Below, piece by piece: positions 21,408-33,410 of a stretch of DNA of 64,000 nucleotides. The notes beneath the pieces are model-generated. The model saw nothing but the letters and a program-made list of their open reading frames with translations. It had not been told where the DNA came from and did not search any database. The position numbers and the translations under genes were made by a program. Positions within the stretch are counted from its first letter, which is position 1. Each line of letters opens with the position of its first letter. This stretch comes from Rhyzopertha dominica (Eukaryota > Arthropoda > Insecta > Coleoptera > Bostrichidae). The stretch covers positions 27,522,942 through 27,586,941 of the forward strand of contig QCXZ01000001.1 in assembly GCA_025024175.1 (NCBI GenBank). Reading direction: 5' to 3'.

Positions 21408-22126
21408 TTAATCTGTAGAAATTGCAAGTCCTTCCCCTCCATTTTTGAATAGAAGGCTCGCACATCTCAGTCGGTCCAGGTTCATCAGTTGAGGAGCCCG
21501 GTTCCTCCACTACCAACCCTGGAGCCGCCGAAGTGCTGGCGTGTGGTTTCTGCACAGATTCCAGGTTCCAGAATTGGACCCTGTGTACCCCGGTATACGC
21601 CACCCAGCAATTGGTAGAGAGCACTCGAAAAGACTCTTCATCAATTCCCATGATGAGCCTCATGTTCTTTCCAGATGGAGCTCTATCATGGATTTTCCAG
21701 AGCTTGGTGTTCAGCCTGGATTCTGTCTTGAGAGTCTCCCCAGAAATTGTGGGATCCCTTCGGAGGTGGTCTGTCCTACGCAGCCCACCTTTTTCCTTTT
21801 AGGAATCTGCTCGCTCTCAAGCCATATGAGAGCGGTTGCCGATCCTAATTCCAAGAGACTGGATTTAATCCAGTCTTTGGTTTCCTGGTCCGTACAGGTT
21901 ATCAGGATGACACCCTGCTCAGACCACTGGAACTCATCGAAGCGGGGCATTCTAGTGCCCTCAGGAAGATCATCGATATTCCTTTCCATCGCCAGTTCGA
22001 TGTCGGCCGCCTGCTTGGCCGATAGAAGTTCGCATTCGCCGCTTGCGCAAAGGATCGAGGTTTAAGTGCTTCCCACTTCGCCCTCTTCCTTTCGTCATTT
22101 GGAGACGGTGTGCTTGTTGAAGGCAA
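21408..22126 (-). pseudogene. ORF1 (Gag-like) of the LOA-like element
   Basis: Three frames in series: 22,126-21,902 (basic, serine-rich N-terminus), 21,989-21,711 (LPEGTRMPRFDEFQW, FLGRLSRQNPG) and 21,663-21,408 (RLIMGIDEESFRVL, VHRVQFWNL). The order resembles the DUF4780-type ORF1 proteins of insect non-LTR elements, which coat the element RNA. No CCHC knuckle is seen. The final frame overlaps the start of ORF2. At least two frameshifts are needed. Confidence 0.55.
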
Positions 22127-22129
22127 GGG

Positions 22130-25100
22130 TTATAAATGAGCTGCTAATCAAATACTTCAATTTTATACATCACCTTGGGACGCCATGTATATAAAGGTCT
22201 GTTGCTTTAGTTAATACGCTTAACACTCAAAACTGTTTCTTTTTCAATAAGTGCAGCCCTAATCAATTTTTAATCTTAANTCTACACTNACTGCTTAGAT
22301 TATACTTCTTGTTAAGTGTTGGACATCGAGTATAGATAGCAATAATTTTCCTATTCTGTATGGAAACGTTTACGACACTTTAAATGCAATTTATTTTTCG
22401 TAACTGTTGTGTGTCCGTGCTATGTATCTAATATATCCTGCTTGCATTCATAGCCAACAACTATAAACGTGCTTGCAGTGAAATGACATCCGCATAGGGT
22501 ACTACCAGTTCCGGGCTATCCACGGTAAATTAATTTCTAGACATTAAAATTCACCGTCAAGGTTGAATAAAAATCTATGCTTGCTTGTTACATTGTACTA
22601 TGACAATAAAAATGCAGCGTTAGGACTTGAAACATATATCATTCAAACGTTATGGAATATCTAATGTATTCATTTTTTGTCTTTATTAATATTTTTACTG
22701 TGCAGCATAAAATAAGATGCACCACTAATTATCTTAACTTAGTCATGAAATAGAAAATGGAAATAAAACTAGAGTGACAGGATATGTCGATTACTGTATG
22801 TGCAACTCATCGTTGTAGCATTGCAATACATTAACTTTTTAATGGAAAAATAAAAAATAAATTACATATTGAAATCTCACAGCATTTGATAATCAATACA
22901 TAAAATAAAAGTAGGTCAAAAAATTTTCTCTACCTCTTTTGCGCTTCATAGTCAAAAACACATAAAACATAATAACTAAGATTACAGCAATATACTGGAG
23001 AAAAATACAGTACAAAAAAATAATCAAAAAATTAACTAGTCCACTGCACAAATAGAACACCTTTTATAAATTCTCCCTATTGCAAGGTCTATTTCTTCTA
23101 CTACTGTTAAAAAGATTTTCCTCTAATATTTATAGTAAGGTGATGGACAAACATGATACTTGCTTTAATAAATTTTGATAACACGTTTGTTTTTATTAAG
23201 ACAAAAATCAATCAGTCTTTCAGCCTTGTCGATCCTATGGTTTTTGTGCTACCGAGTTCTTTGACTTCTCAGTATGCCTGGAGGGAGTAGACCTTAAGTT
23301 AGCGAACTGGAAAGGAAAAAATATTTTATTTGCAAGAGGTCGATTTATGCTTTAGAAAAATTGCTACTAGAATGAAAAAAGTAGTTTAAACGCGATAGTG
23401 CGTTGTTGTGGTTCGTGGTTCCAGTAAGACCTAAGATGATGTGCAAGAGGTACTCTTGGCAAAATCTTTACGGAAAAAGACACAATACCTTACCGCAGTT
23501 CTTCCTATTGCTAGAAGATGTTGCGGCAGATTTGTACTTTAAACGCCTTAAAAGGTACACTAAAGCCACCCGTTCTGCACCTCATCCAGTAGCAACCGCA
23601 GTGGAAATATTTCAGTATAGATTGCTTTTTCTACAAATTTGTGGACAGCTTTTGTGGACATAAAAATACCCGCCTTAATTTAATGTAACATATCAAACCA
23701 CTCGTTAAAATATATTTGAAAATACATCTATAAAGTTATCAAATGAACATGCATACTAAAAGTAACTCTTGCGCGTATTCAGGTGAATCATATTTTTTAA
23801 CATTTAATAGCATTTTTATACGAATGTGGAAAACTTTACTAATTTTAGTTTAGTGGGCTTTATAATATCTGGTATTTCTACTTGATCGAAATTGTTTTAC
23901 AATTATTATACGAGATTATTATTGTAGCGATGTCAACCTTATTTAAATATATTTCAGGTGAAACTCAAATTTTTCAAATAAAAGTTTGTGTCTGTATTAC
24001 TTGGATTATTATTTCGTTGTCCTTTCAATTACTGTTTAAATTGAAGCAGTTATAACTGAGTGTATTCGTATTTCTCTTGATAGTATACAGGGCCGTTTAC
24101 GGTGAGTGGCATTTAGAAAATTCTAGAGCGAAATGTTTATAAATATTTTCAAAGGTGCTTTTTTTAATAACTTTATAGTATGCCGCTTATTGAAAATGGA
24201 CATTAACTCTATTAATTCACATGGCACACCCTAGATATTATTTCAATTTTTAATGTGTCGCTTAATTTTATTATTCTTGACCGTGCCGTTTAACTAATGC
24301 TTTAGAATGAATTTGCACATTTTCTTTATTATAAGCATCCTCTAAATCCACTTTAGACATTTGTGCATCAACTTGTCGATTTTTTATATACTTCAAGCGT
24401 GGATAACTTGATATTCTAAAATATAAACCCCAAACATATGTCATCACCCAAGATAAGATTAAATTTTCATATGCCCTTTAGGGTTACGAAGGAATGCTAT
24501 TCCACATTTTTACTTCAAATGTAGGTAAACTTTGATATAAAACTAATGCAAAACTGATAAGCTAATGTCAGGATATTGAAAAAGTCAATTACTTATTATA
24601 GGAAGATCTTGCCTTAATAAATAGGAATTTTTCTTCCATCCGCCTAACATCTTAAGTCATTACTGGCAGTGGGAAAGGGCTTCATTAAACCACCTATAAA
24701 TCTAATGAAACAACTATAAAATGTAGGCATTTATATATTTAGATAACTGTTTTATATTCTTAATTTTCTGTAAACCTAAACGATACACTTTGCTGCAGTT
24801 TGTGTTGCGATAGGGTAACACGTTTGACAACATTATTTTTTTTAAATTCAATTATCTTGCACAATTGTTTTTTAGTAACTTAGAAAGTAACAAATAAACT
24901 TTTATAGCGTTTCTGTTTTTAACCTCTCCTAAAAATACATAATACAAATGAGCAACTTGTGAATGTTAGGTATAAAACGATTGAAAACGTGCCTAGCCCG
25001 ACATTAAAAGCGTCTATTTGAGACCATCTACTGGAGGCTGCAATTTCATTTTGATGTTGGATCTTTATAAAAATCAGTAAAAGCATATTAAATCGTAACA

Positions 25101-25483
25101 CTTAAAAAGTACAAAATCGAATATGCTCATGCTAAGCGAATCACAGTGCCCGACATTTTAAATGAATCGATTCACACCCTTCTTTACTTAAAAGATACCA
25201 CAGCTCATAATGATATATCGGGACTGACTTATTTATACCAGTAAAAGGAAAAGACACCAACATGCAATAAGGTGTGCACCTGATTCATCTAGATTGGCCT
25301 TGAATAAATTTACTAAAAAACTTTATTCCACTTTTAATAGAACTGCCTTCCATACTGTAAGAACCATAGTGCATTAACCTTTTTGTGTATAATATGTTGC
25401 CGATTTTTCACTATTATCGTGAAAAGTTTCATCTTGAAAGAATTATCTTCACCGCAAAAAAACCGCTGCAAATTGAATCAATA
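22130..25483. other. gene-free stretch
   Basis: AT-rich. N bases at about 22,280 and 22,289. An 86-codon frame at 23,403-23,663 opens on TTG and has no recognisable motif. A TA-flanked short repeat appears at about 24,090-24,235 (ta|cagggccgtttac to cacaccctagata). No host exon is seen. Confidence 0.4.
24090..24235. repeat. small MITE-like repeat
   Basis: The left end is TA|CAGGGCCGTTTACGG, and the right end is near GCACACCCTAGATA. The ends are only loosely inverted, so the family is unsure. Confidence 0.3.
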
Positions 25484-26228
25484 CTTCCACATCCAATTGT
25501 TAAAATGACATTTACCTTTTCATTTCTTATACTATGCGATTAGTAATCATGTTTTGAGCATTTTTTCTCTCTACACATTTTTTCTAAGACCAACAGTACT
25601 CGTGATATTAGCAAAAATACATAAATTTTAAAATCGTTTTTTTCCAAATAACTCGCAAATTATTAACTGAACAAAAACTTACAAGAGTGCTTTCTGTAGA
25701 GAAATTAGATTTTCTACATAATACCCAATTTAAAAAAAAATCGTACGAGCAGGGTACAAAATAGGTTTTTTTGGAAATATTTCGAAAATGTCAAAATTTT
25801 GAATAAATTTTCGAAGACACTTTTTGTGAGTAAATTTATTTCCTATCTGATGATATTTTTATTTTTGAATATATTTAATATATTTGGAGATATTTAGGAA
25901 CGCTTTTTTGCTAATATCTTCCAAAAATTTAAGAACAAAGTTATACTACTAATCACATACTAAAACGAAAAAAAAATAAAAATTTGCAAAATGGGTAGTT
26001 ACCCCCCAATTTCGCCCCCTTGGGTAGTTTCAAGTTCATATATTAAATCTTTCGAAAGTTATCGTGTCCACAAACAATACCACAGACACACAGACACACA
26101 GACAATAATTTTTTTTGCTCAAATTTTGTTTTTTTTGCGATTTCGACCATTTTAAAGCGAATGAGCAAATAAAAATTTTTGAAAAAATTTTTCGCGATAC
26201 AATACTTCCCATCCGTTGGATGTGGAAG
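25484..26228. mobile_element. nonautonomous TA-flanked DNA element
   Basis: The terminal inverted repeat is CTTCCACATCCAA on the left and TTGGATGTGGAAG on the right, each followed outward by TA, as in Tc1/mariner insertions. It is 745 bp, rich in A/T runs, with a CACAGA simple repeat near 26,085-26,103. It has no transposase. The minus-strand frame 26,036-26,476 crosses its border and is not a gene. Confidence 0.65.
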
Positions 26229-26565
26229 TAATTAAACATTGTTCCTGCACTTTCCTCGCATAAAAAATTGGAGACAAATATCAAAATGTTAAACAAAAAT
26301 GTAGAGTTACGTTTTAACTCCGAGTCATAAATGATTGAAGCTATCTCGTGACTCAAATGACACAATGTAAAAAGTTTTTGTTGCTGTGGAGACTCATGCG
26401 AACGGAAGCCGAAAGTCTTTGATATTTGTTCCCATAGAATAACATTTTCTTTTGAGTATAGGATGCCCACCAACAAACATTTTTATTTTTTATTATATAT
26501 TTTTCTATGTATTTTTATTGATTTACTTTTAAATTCTTAGCATCTGTAAGATTGTTTTGTATGTA

Positions 26566-26899
26566 CAGGATTTCTACAAATGATTCATGCATCGAGGGTG
26601 CTTATCTGACGATTTTTGAATTATTTGATATATTTTAATATGATTTAATTGATTTGATTTGATTTTAATTTAATTTAATTTAATGGGAGTGTGTATTTTC
26701 AACATATTCTGTAGTGTTTTTGGGATAATCAACTTTAAGGTAGACAGCTCAAACTTCTGAGATGTGGAGTGACATTGATCTGCAACCTTTAGTACTGTCG
26801 CCGTGCATATTGTAGCTTGGCAGCAGTTACCAAAAGGCGGCACAAAGAATGCAGAAATCAAATCCGCCTGCGTTGCATGAATCATTTATAGAAGTCCTG
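26566..26899. mobile_element. MITE, family B copy 1 (334 bp)
   Basis: TA|CAGGATTTCTACAAATGATTCATGC at the left, with its mirror GCATGAATCATTTATAGAAGTCCTG|TA at the right. The interior shares aaaggcggcacaaagaat and cacactccc/ctgtagtgtttt segments with the copies at 55.8-56.9 and 62.4-63.0 kb. The TA flanks suggest Tc1/mariner mobilisation. Confidence 0.7.
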
Positions 26900-27399
26900 T
26901 ATAATTAAATAGTAAAGTAGTTTTAACACAACTTTCGCTTCCTAGCTCTTACTTAACCAACTTTATTTTTATATCACATTTTAATTAGAACTGCAACTGG
27001 AAATAGAAAAAGATAAAAAGATAGTTTATCATGAAAACTTGTACTTACTGTTTAACTTAACTTAAATTATTTCTAATGATGCTTAGTGAATCAGATAGCT
27101 GTACTTTCAGCACATGCCAGCTCCTAAAATAAAACTGAAGTTCTAGGTGAACATAAGAGTGCATGTTGCAATTAAATCCCACATTCAATCTCGAACGACA
27201 TGAAAATTGCTTGATAAATATACTGTATCTTGGCATGCCCGTTCCACTGTAAGAACCAGACTAGCTATCCTATAATCATGACCATGCCCGACCACGTATC
27301 CGACATAACAAGCGGTTAACTAAAAATTATGGCGACGCTTAAGATTCCAGAGCATAAACTAGCCTCACGTTTTAATTAGACAGTGGTATATTTCACGTT

Positions 27400-27730
27400 T
27401 TTAAGACACCCAATAAATTAAATTGCGTAAAATGGGGTGTAAATTACCCCGCAGACGCCGCTAAAGCCTGACCATAAATGGTAATTAGATGGAGTCTCAA
27501 GTTATAAAATACACTATCTCGTTTTCATCAGGAGGTAATTTTGACTTAAACGGGCCCATTATACACCCCTCATCTAATTTCTGCTCCCGGGACTTTTGCG
27601 GTCGCGCTATCAAGAAGGCGTCCGTAATTTGGAGAAACACCCCGGCATTTAGACAAATTAATTAATAGTTGAGACGCCAACAGATAAGATTCAACCGGCG
27701 CCCAATTTACTAATTAGATTGAAGTAAAAT
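27400..27730. other. GC-richer, repeat-poor island (candidate conserved noncoding DNA)
   Basis: Complex sequence with balanced base composition inside an AT-rich surround. It has several homeodomain-type cores (taattag, attaattaa) and gccgctaaa, cgcgctatc and cccgggac segments, and no open frame. This look is typical of conserved insect enhancers. It is an inference only. Confidence 0.3.
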
Positions 27731-28959
27731 ATATGTATACCAGCAAGAATTATTTTAATTCAAATTTAAAATAACCAAACTCAACCACCAAGGAATATAA
27801 AGTTTAAATAAAGACGACAGTGTATTAATTTATCAGGTTATCCATTTGATAAACCATTTATACAGTTAGTACGCGTGACTTACCTATCTTTTTTCCAAGA
27901 ACTGAGCACCACGTGGTGTTTATATTGTTGATGCCGCCATTAAAACATAATCTCTCTTTAGGTGCAGACAACAATGATGTATAGTGAGTAAACGTCGGCA
28001 CAGATAAAGCACAGTGGTTCTTTCGGCATGAAGAAAGGCGGAATGCAGAAAAAAGAGCAATCGTTAATTGCGATCTTAGTAAGCTATAGATAACAATTCT
28101 ACACTTGTATTGTATCCCAAGAATTGTAAAGTAGAACAGCCCAACGATCGACGACCGAAAGAATACAGTCGCGTTTATTTGTGAATTTGTTTTTATAATT
28201 AAGTGGTACGAGTATAACCTTTACTTTTTACTTAACCACTTATGACTGACATCAGTTTCAAATAATTTCTGAAATTTCTGATGTTTGAAAACTAGGATAC
28301 TGATAATTTTTTAATTAATAAGCCAAAATGCTGTGCTTATATAATAAAACCATAAAATTTGTTTTTTATAGATATTAATGCACTAAATGAAATAAATATC
28401 GCATTAATTTTGACACTGGACGAACGTCAAGGGACTGATACCTAAATTGGGCTACCAGTGGTTTACCTTGTACTTCATAGAACATGTTCCAGTGTTAGCT
28501 TTAGGTTACCACACAGTTAATTTAACACAGTATACAACTTCTGTATTTTATTACCTCTGCATTTTACGTCTGCAGTGTATTTTAATTACGCGCTTCGGCT
28601 TTACTCCGAGTTGAAGACCTTTGATGGGTTTCAGAATAAACCACAGTTATAAGTAGTGGAATCGTTGAGTATTATTTGCTTTTTCAAGGAGCATAACTAG
28701 GGTTGCCAAACCTCTATATTTAATAGAAGGCCTCTATATTCGCAGAAAATCTTCTATCTTCTATGTCTCTAAGATATAGACGCAAACTCTTCTTATGTGT
28801 ATGTATTATTGTTGCTGGCTTATTTTTCCAGGTGGACTGCTCGGGCGTCAGCAGTAAGTGCTTTCAACCTATTTTTGGAGGCAATCTTGGCGTTCTTGGA
28901 AGAAATAAAAAATTACATTACAATCGATTCAAAAACAAGAACAAAATAAAAATTCTGAC
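27731..28959. other. gene-free stretch
   Basis: No exon recognised. A 79-codon frame at 28,763-29,002 starts with a signal-peptide-like stretch but runs into transposase remnants in other frames and is probably chance. Confidence 0.35.
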
Positions 28960-29710
28960 AAAACTTTGGAATCGCCACAGTTCAACACGATCGAAGGCAT
29001 AACTGTGATTCGAGGGACTGTAAAAAATCTACACGATATCACTAGGGTTGAAAAGGGGTTAAATGACTTAACTGATAGTGCTCAATTTTATACGGAAGAG
29101 GCACCACGGGGTAACAAAAATGGATGTAAAAACCTGGTACAGCAGAGAATTTAAGGCAGTCTTGGTTGCTGTGGTGATGGAGTTGACTGACAATTCTTTA
29201 GTGATAAAAGAATTATTTGCTCCTTTATATGAGATGTTTTCTTTCCCACTACGAAAATACAATTTAACTGAAACAAATCTGGAAAAGGCGATTGATGTGT
29301 TTCCCCCTGTATCAAGCAAAGAAATTCCTGGTCTTTTCTCCGTAAAAAGTCAAATGGAAATTTTATTTGATATTTGCACCTCCGAAAAGTCAAAAGATGA
29401 TTAAGACGGAGACAAACGACCAGACTCACCCTGCAAGAAGTTCTTTGTCAAGCCACAAAAGTAAAATCATGCCTCAAATAAGCTCACAAGCTTTGCATTT
29501 TCATCATCACGGATGCTTATGGAGTGGCATCAAATAAGAGGTCCTTTAGTCAGATAAAGTTGGTCAAGTCCGTACTCAAAACAACAATATCAGATTAAAG
29601 TTGGATTGTTTAATGCTGTTGTAGTGCGAAAAAGTTATTACTGAAATTGATAGCTCAAAGAAACTTATTCAACAAGGGCAAGTTTGAATAAAAGACTTAT
29701 TAGTATTGAA
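28960..29710 (+). pseudogene. hAT-family transposase remnant (C-terminal half)
   Basis: Frame at 29,078-29,404 (FKAVLVAVVMELTDN, KYNLTETNLEKAIDVF) followed, after a frameshift, by VASNKRSFSQIKLVKS and KTTISD at about 29,520-29,600 and AKKLLLKLI at 29,620-29,650. The second part matches the hAT C-terminal dimerisation domain pattern (A..ERSFS.LKL.K..LR.T). Stops and frameshifts abound. The N-terminus and BED finger are not seen. Confidence 0.6.
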
Positions 29711-30087
29711 TGGATAGACCCAAGACATTTGAAAGTATACGATATGTCTTACTATTAATGTCGGTTCAATAAACCATTCAAATGATTCAACCATAATTAA
29801 TTTTTTTTATCGTTTTTGCTTTACCTTTGGTACCTACTTGTTGTTTATTAAGATACTTTTTATTTTAATTATGTGTCAAAGTGTGAGTGTTATGCGTAAA
29901 AAGCATAAAGCTTAATACGTAAAACAAGTATTAAACAACCTAAACCTTGAGTATCCTCATATTACAGTAACCTGAGACTGTTGAACACGTCTATAAAATT
30001 TCAGGTGTACATGTAATCTAGATGTTATACAAAGTGGACCTAACGGCTTGTTTAAATGTTTGCTTTCTTGGAATATTCCTCAATGTA

Positions 30088-31902
30088 CAGGGTGAGCAAA
30101 TAAGAGAGGTGGCCGGTCATATCTCATAAAACAGTGGGCCTAGAGCTTTGAGGTAAAAAATTTCCTAAGTAAAGCTGCCAAGAGAAATTGCTGAAAAATA
30201 TTTTCGAGTTTGTAAAGTGACCGCTAGATGGCGCTGTGGTACCTCCAAATTACAAAATTAATGTTTGTGTCATTTTTAGCCTAATAAATGTCTGCGGTAT
30301 TAAACATTTTAAGATTATTTATATTTATATAAATCTATATAAATCTACCATTTTTGATTACAACATTTTTTTGTTAAATGTTAAATAAAGAAGTGGGGGG
30401 CGGGTGAATATTAATATAGAAAATAGCTAATTTTTCAGGTTTGGCTTAACCGATTTTAACCGACGAGGTGTCGTTTTCAAGAGCTTATGTACCCTTATAA
30501 AAAGCAATTTTAAATGTCAGAATATTGTTTGTGTGTTGACCGCAAGAGGGCGTTTTCTGAAGTTACTACCTAAATATCAATTTTTCTCGAAATTTTTAAA
30601 TGTAAAATTATAAGGCTATTTACTTTATTAAATGAACAATTGAATATAGGCTAAAGTGGTGAAAACTAAAATTGTGAAAACCACACCATTTAAAAAATTC
30701 GAGAAAAATTGATATTTAGGTAGTAATTCCAGAAAACGCCCTCTTGGCGTTCAACACACAAACTATATTCTGACACTTAGAATTGCCTTTTATAAAGGCA
30801 CATAAGTCTTAGAAATGACACCTTGTTGGTTGAAATTGGTTAAGCCAGACCCAAAATTTAAGCGGTTTTCTATATTTGACATTTAAGAATAAAATATTCT
30901 AAACAAAAGGGGTAGATTTTAGTCCAAACAATCTTAATAGCTGGAAAATATTTTCGAGTTGGTAAAGTGACCACTAGGAGGCGCTGTGGCACTTCCAAAT
31001 TACAAAGTTAATGTTTATATCATATTTAGTCTAATACTCGTAAATGTCTGCGGTATTAAACATTTTAAGATTGCTTGGACTGAAATCTACCATTTTTGTT
31101 TAGAACATTTTTTGTTAAATGTCAAATGAAGGGGTGGGGGCGGGTAAATATTAATATAGAAAATCGCTAATATTTCAGGTTTAGCTTTACCGATTTACCA
31201 ACAAGATGTCATTTTCAAGAGCTTATGTACCTTTATAAAAAGCAATTTTAAGTGTCAAAACATAGTTTGTGAGTTGACCGCAAGAGGACGTTTTCTAAAA
31301 TTACTACCTAAAATCCATTTTTCTCGAAATTTTTAAATGGTGCGGTTTTCACCATTTTAGTCTATATTCAATTGTTATTTTAATGAAGTAAACAGCCTTA
31401 TATCGTTGCATTAAAAAAAGAAAATCGATATTTAGGTAGTAACTTGAGAAACCGCCCTCTTGCGGTCAACACAAAAACTATGTTCCGACACTTAAAATTG
31501 CTTTTTATAAAGGCACATAAGCTCTTGAAAATGACACCTCGTTGGTTGAAATCGGTCAAGCCAAAACTTAAATATTAGCGATTTTCTATATTAATATTCA
31601 CCCGCCCCCCACTCCTTTATTTGACATTTAACAAAAAAATGTTTGAAACAAAAATGGTAGATTTTAGTCCAAACAATCTTAAAATGTTTAATATCGCAGA
31701 CATTTATTAGGCTAAAATTGACACAAACATTAATTTTGTAATTTGGAGGTACCAAAACGCCCTCTAGCGGTCACTTTACAAACTCGAATATATTTTCAGC
31801 AATTTCTCTTGGCCACTTTACTTAAAAATTTTTTTACCTCAAAGCTCTAGGGCTATTGGTTTATAAGATATGATCGGCCACCTCTCTTATTTGCTCACCC
31901 TG
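30088..31902. mobile_element. four-arm palindromic DNA element (1.8 kb)
   Basis: The ends are perfect inverted repeats (CAGGGTGAGCAAATAAGAG and complement) beside TA on both sides (30,086-30,087; 31,903-31,904). Inside, one unit occurs four times in alternating orientation: about 30,088-30,640 (+), 30,680-30,940 (-, shortened), 30,943-31,370 (+), 31,400-31,902 (-). Shared marks are gtaaagtgaccgctag, ggcgctgtgg, aatgtctgcggtattaaac and ccgcaagagggcg. No coding capacity. It probably arose by dimerisation of a shorter palindromic MITE. Confidence 0.7.
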
Positions 31903-31904
31903 TA

Positions 31905-33410
31905 CAAGTAACAGGTTATTGTCCGAATATGTATTTCTTGCAAAAATTAAGGGTATATATTTTATTTAATTACGGAAGTTTCGGCAAGGGGCCGTTTTCT
32001 AGCCTTTGTTTAGCACGCAATTTTTATAGCAGAATAACATAAATTTCATTTGAAATCTCGGGAAGCTTTTTATAGTAAGCTAATAACAATAAGTAATACG
32101 AGTTTCTCTTGGAACCAACTTGCAAAAGTCGTAAGATCGGCAGCACCCTCGGACGTGATTTGGGATTCAGACGTGTCAAATCCCGATGAGATAATCCGCC
32201 TGTTCAATCCCCCGTATCTCGGACCGGTTGTATAATTTAATAGTCCGTTCGACCTTGCCGGTCGTCAATTACGGAAGTGAAACTCAGATTTGCAAGCTGC
32301 GTGTCAGGTTCTGAACCAGAAATGCATGAATCAGTGAGGAAAGGTGATAAGCAATGGAAAAGGTGATATTACGTTGGAAATATATTTGGTTCGTGGTTCA
32401 CGTTCAATGACCGAAGGGTTGACTGCAATTCGGCTTATGCGCTAAAGCTTTGTTACATACGAGTAGAATTCTTTTCTGCATTATTTGAAGGGGCTCGAGG
32501 ACCAAGACTAAAATGAATGAATGAAGTCCTTGGTATGGATAATAAGTTCTCACTGGGCTAATTTTAGTTAATTGTATATATATGAAAGTGAGTTTTTGCT
32601 TTTACGACTAGGTTTGCGGACACAGTGGTCACCTTTTTCCCAGGTAATTTGGGACCCATAATTCTTGTGGAAGCTTATACGAAACGTAGTGTCAAGGCAC
32701 TCTACCTTTCTGAAAGTGATATTGTTATGGAAAAATATTTTTTACGGATGCTTAAAGAACAAAAAGCAAACACTATATACCCCTTCTGTTTTCCTGCCGA
32801 TGTTTGGATTTTTGCAAAGGGCGATAGGTGCAAATAGAGATGTGAGTCTCTAAAACGATCCGATGATTATCATGATAATATGGTCGCCACGCTATTTCAA
32901 AAATGTCTTTAAGAAAAACTGTTACCACTACTCGAAAAACCGATAACAATTTTTATAGACAACGCTTCGTATCCTTTCGAACTAACTGAAAAAATCCCCG
33001 TTTAAATTAGTTCAAAAAGCAAATCTTGGATAATCACAACATTAATGCAAAATAAATTTTAAGACTTGTAGATATTGCTAATCTTTACAAAACTACAGAA
33101 AAAAAGATATGTAATGGATGAATTATTATGCAGCAGCCATTATCTTTAGTTGCACGTATGCCACCTTAGCATTGCAATGCAATTAAAAAAAGAGGAAACC
33201 AAATTGAAAAAATATCTACGAACTAAAAAAGAGCAGAAATATAGGATTGCAAAAAAAACAAGCACAAGATTTTGAACAAAAAATGCCTTATGGCAACGGA
33301 CATAACCAGAATTCACCTTCCAGTGTATTAAAACAACTAAGACAAAAGAAAGTACCAACACTAAAAAGATCAATACATCAGCAGACTATCAACCACTAAA
33401 TTCGATAAAA
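31905..33410. other. gene-free stretch
   Basis: Short frames (32,050-32,235; 32,625-32,837 on plus) have no recognisable motifs. The 32.1-32.3 kb part is GC-richer (cgtgatttgggattcagacg). Confidence 0.35.

Larger units (their letters stand above)
13448..22126 (-). mobile_element. LOA/Jockey-like non-LTR retrotransposon split by a Gypsy insertion
   Basis: Two segments, 21,408-22,126 and 13,448-16,048, belong to one element. The right segment has ORF1 and the first codons of ORF2. The left segment continues ORF2 with endonuclease then RT. If the Gypsy insert and one copy of caag are removed, the ORF2 frame runs across the junction, so the break is exactly the insertion site. The visible element sequence is about 3.3 kb. 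Several frameshifts and changed catalytic residues show it is old and dead. LOA is my best clade guess from the GG-V-L-S.LLWSLLVD and CRR.WG..WGL patterns. R1 or Jockey cannot be excluded. Confidence 0.75.

Noticed and set aside
26036..26476. 146-codon minus-strand frame
   Set aside because: Crosses the boundary of a TA-flanked DNA element at 26,228 and is low in complexity.
28763..29002. 79-codon frame with a signal-peptide-like start (LFLCVCIIVAGLFFQVDC)
   Set aside because: Lies beside hAT remnants, low-complexity lysine/asparagine tail, no splice support. The hydrophobic stretch is likely chance.
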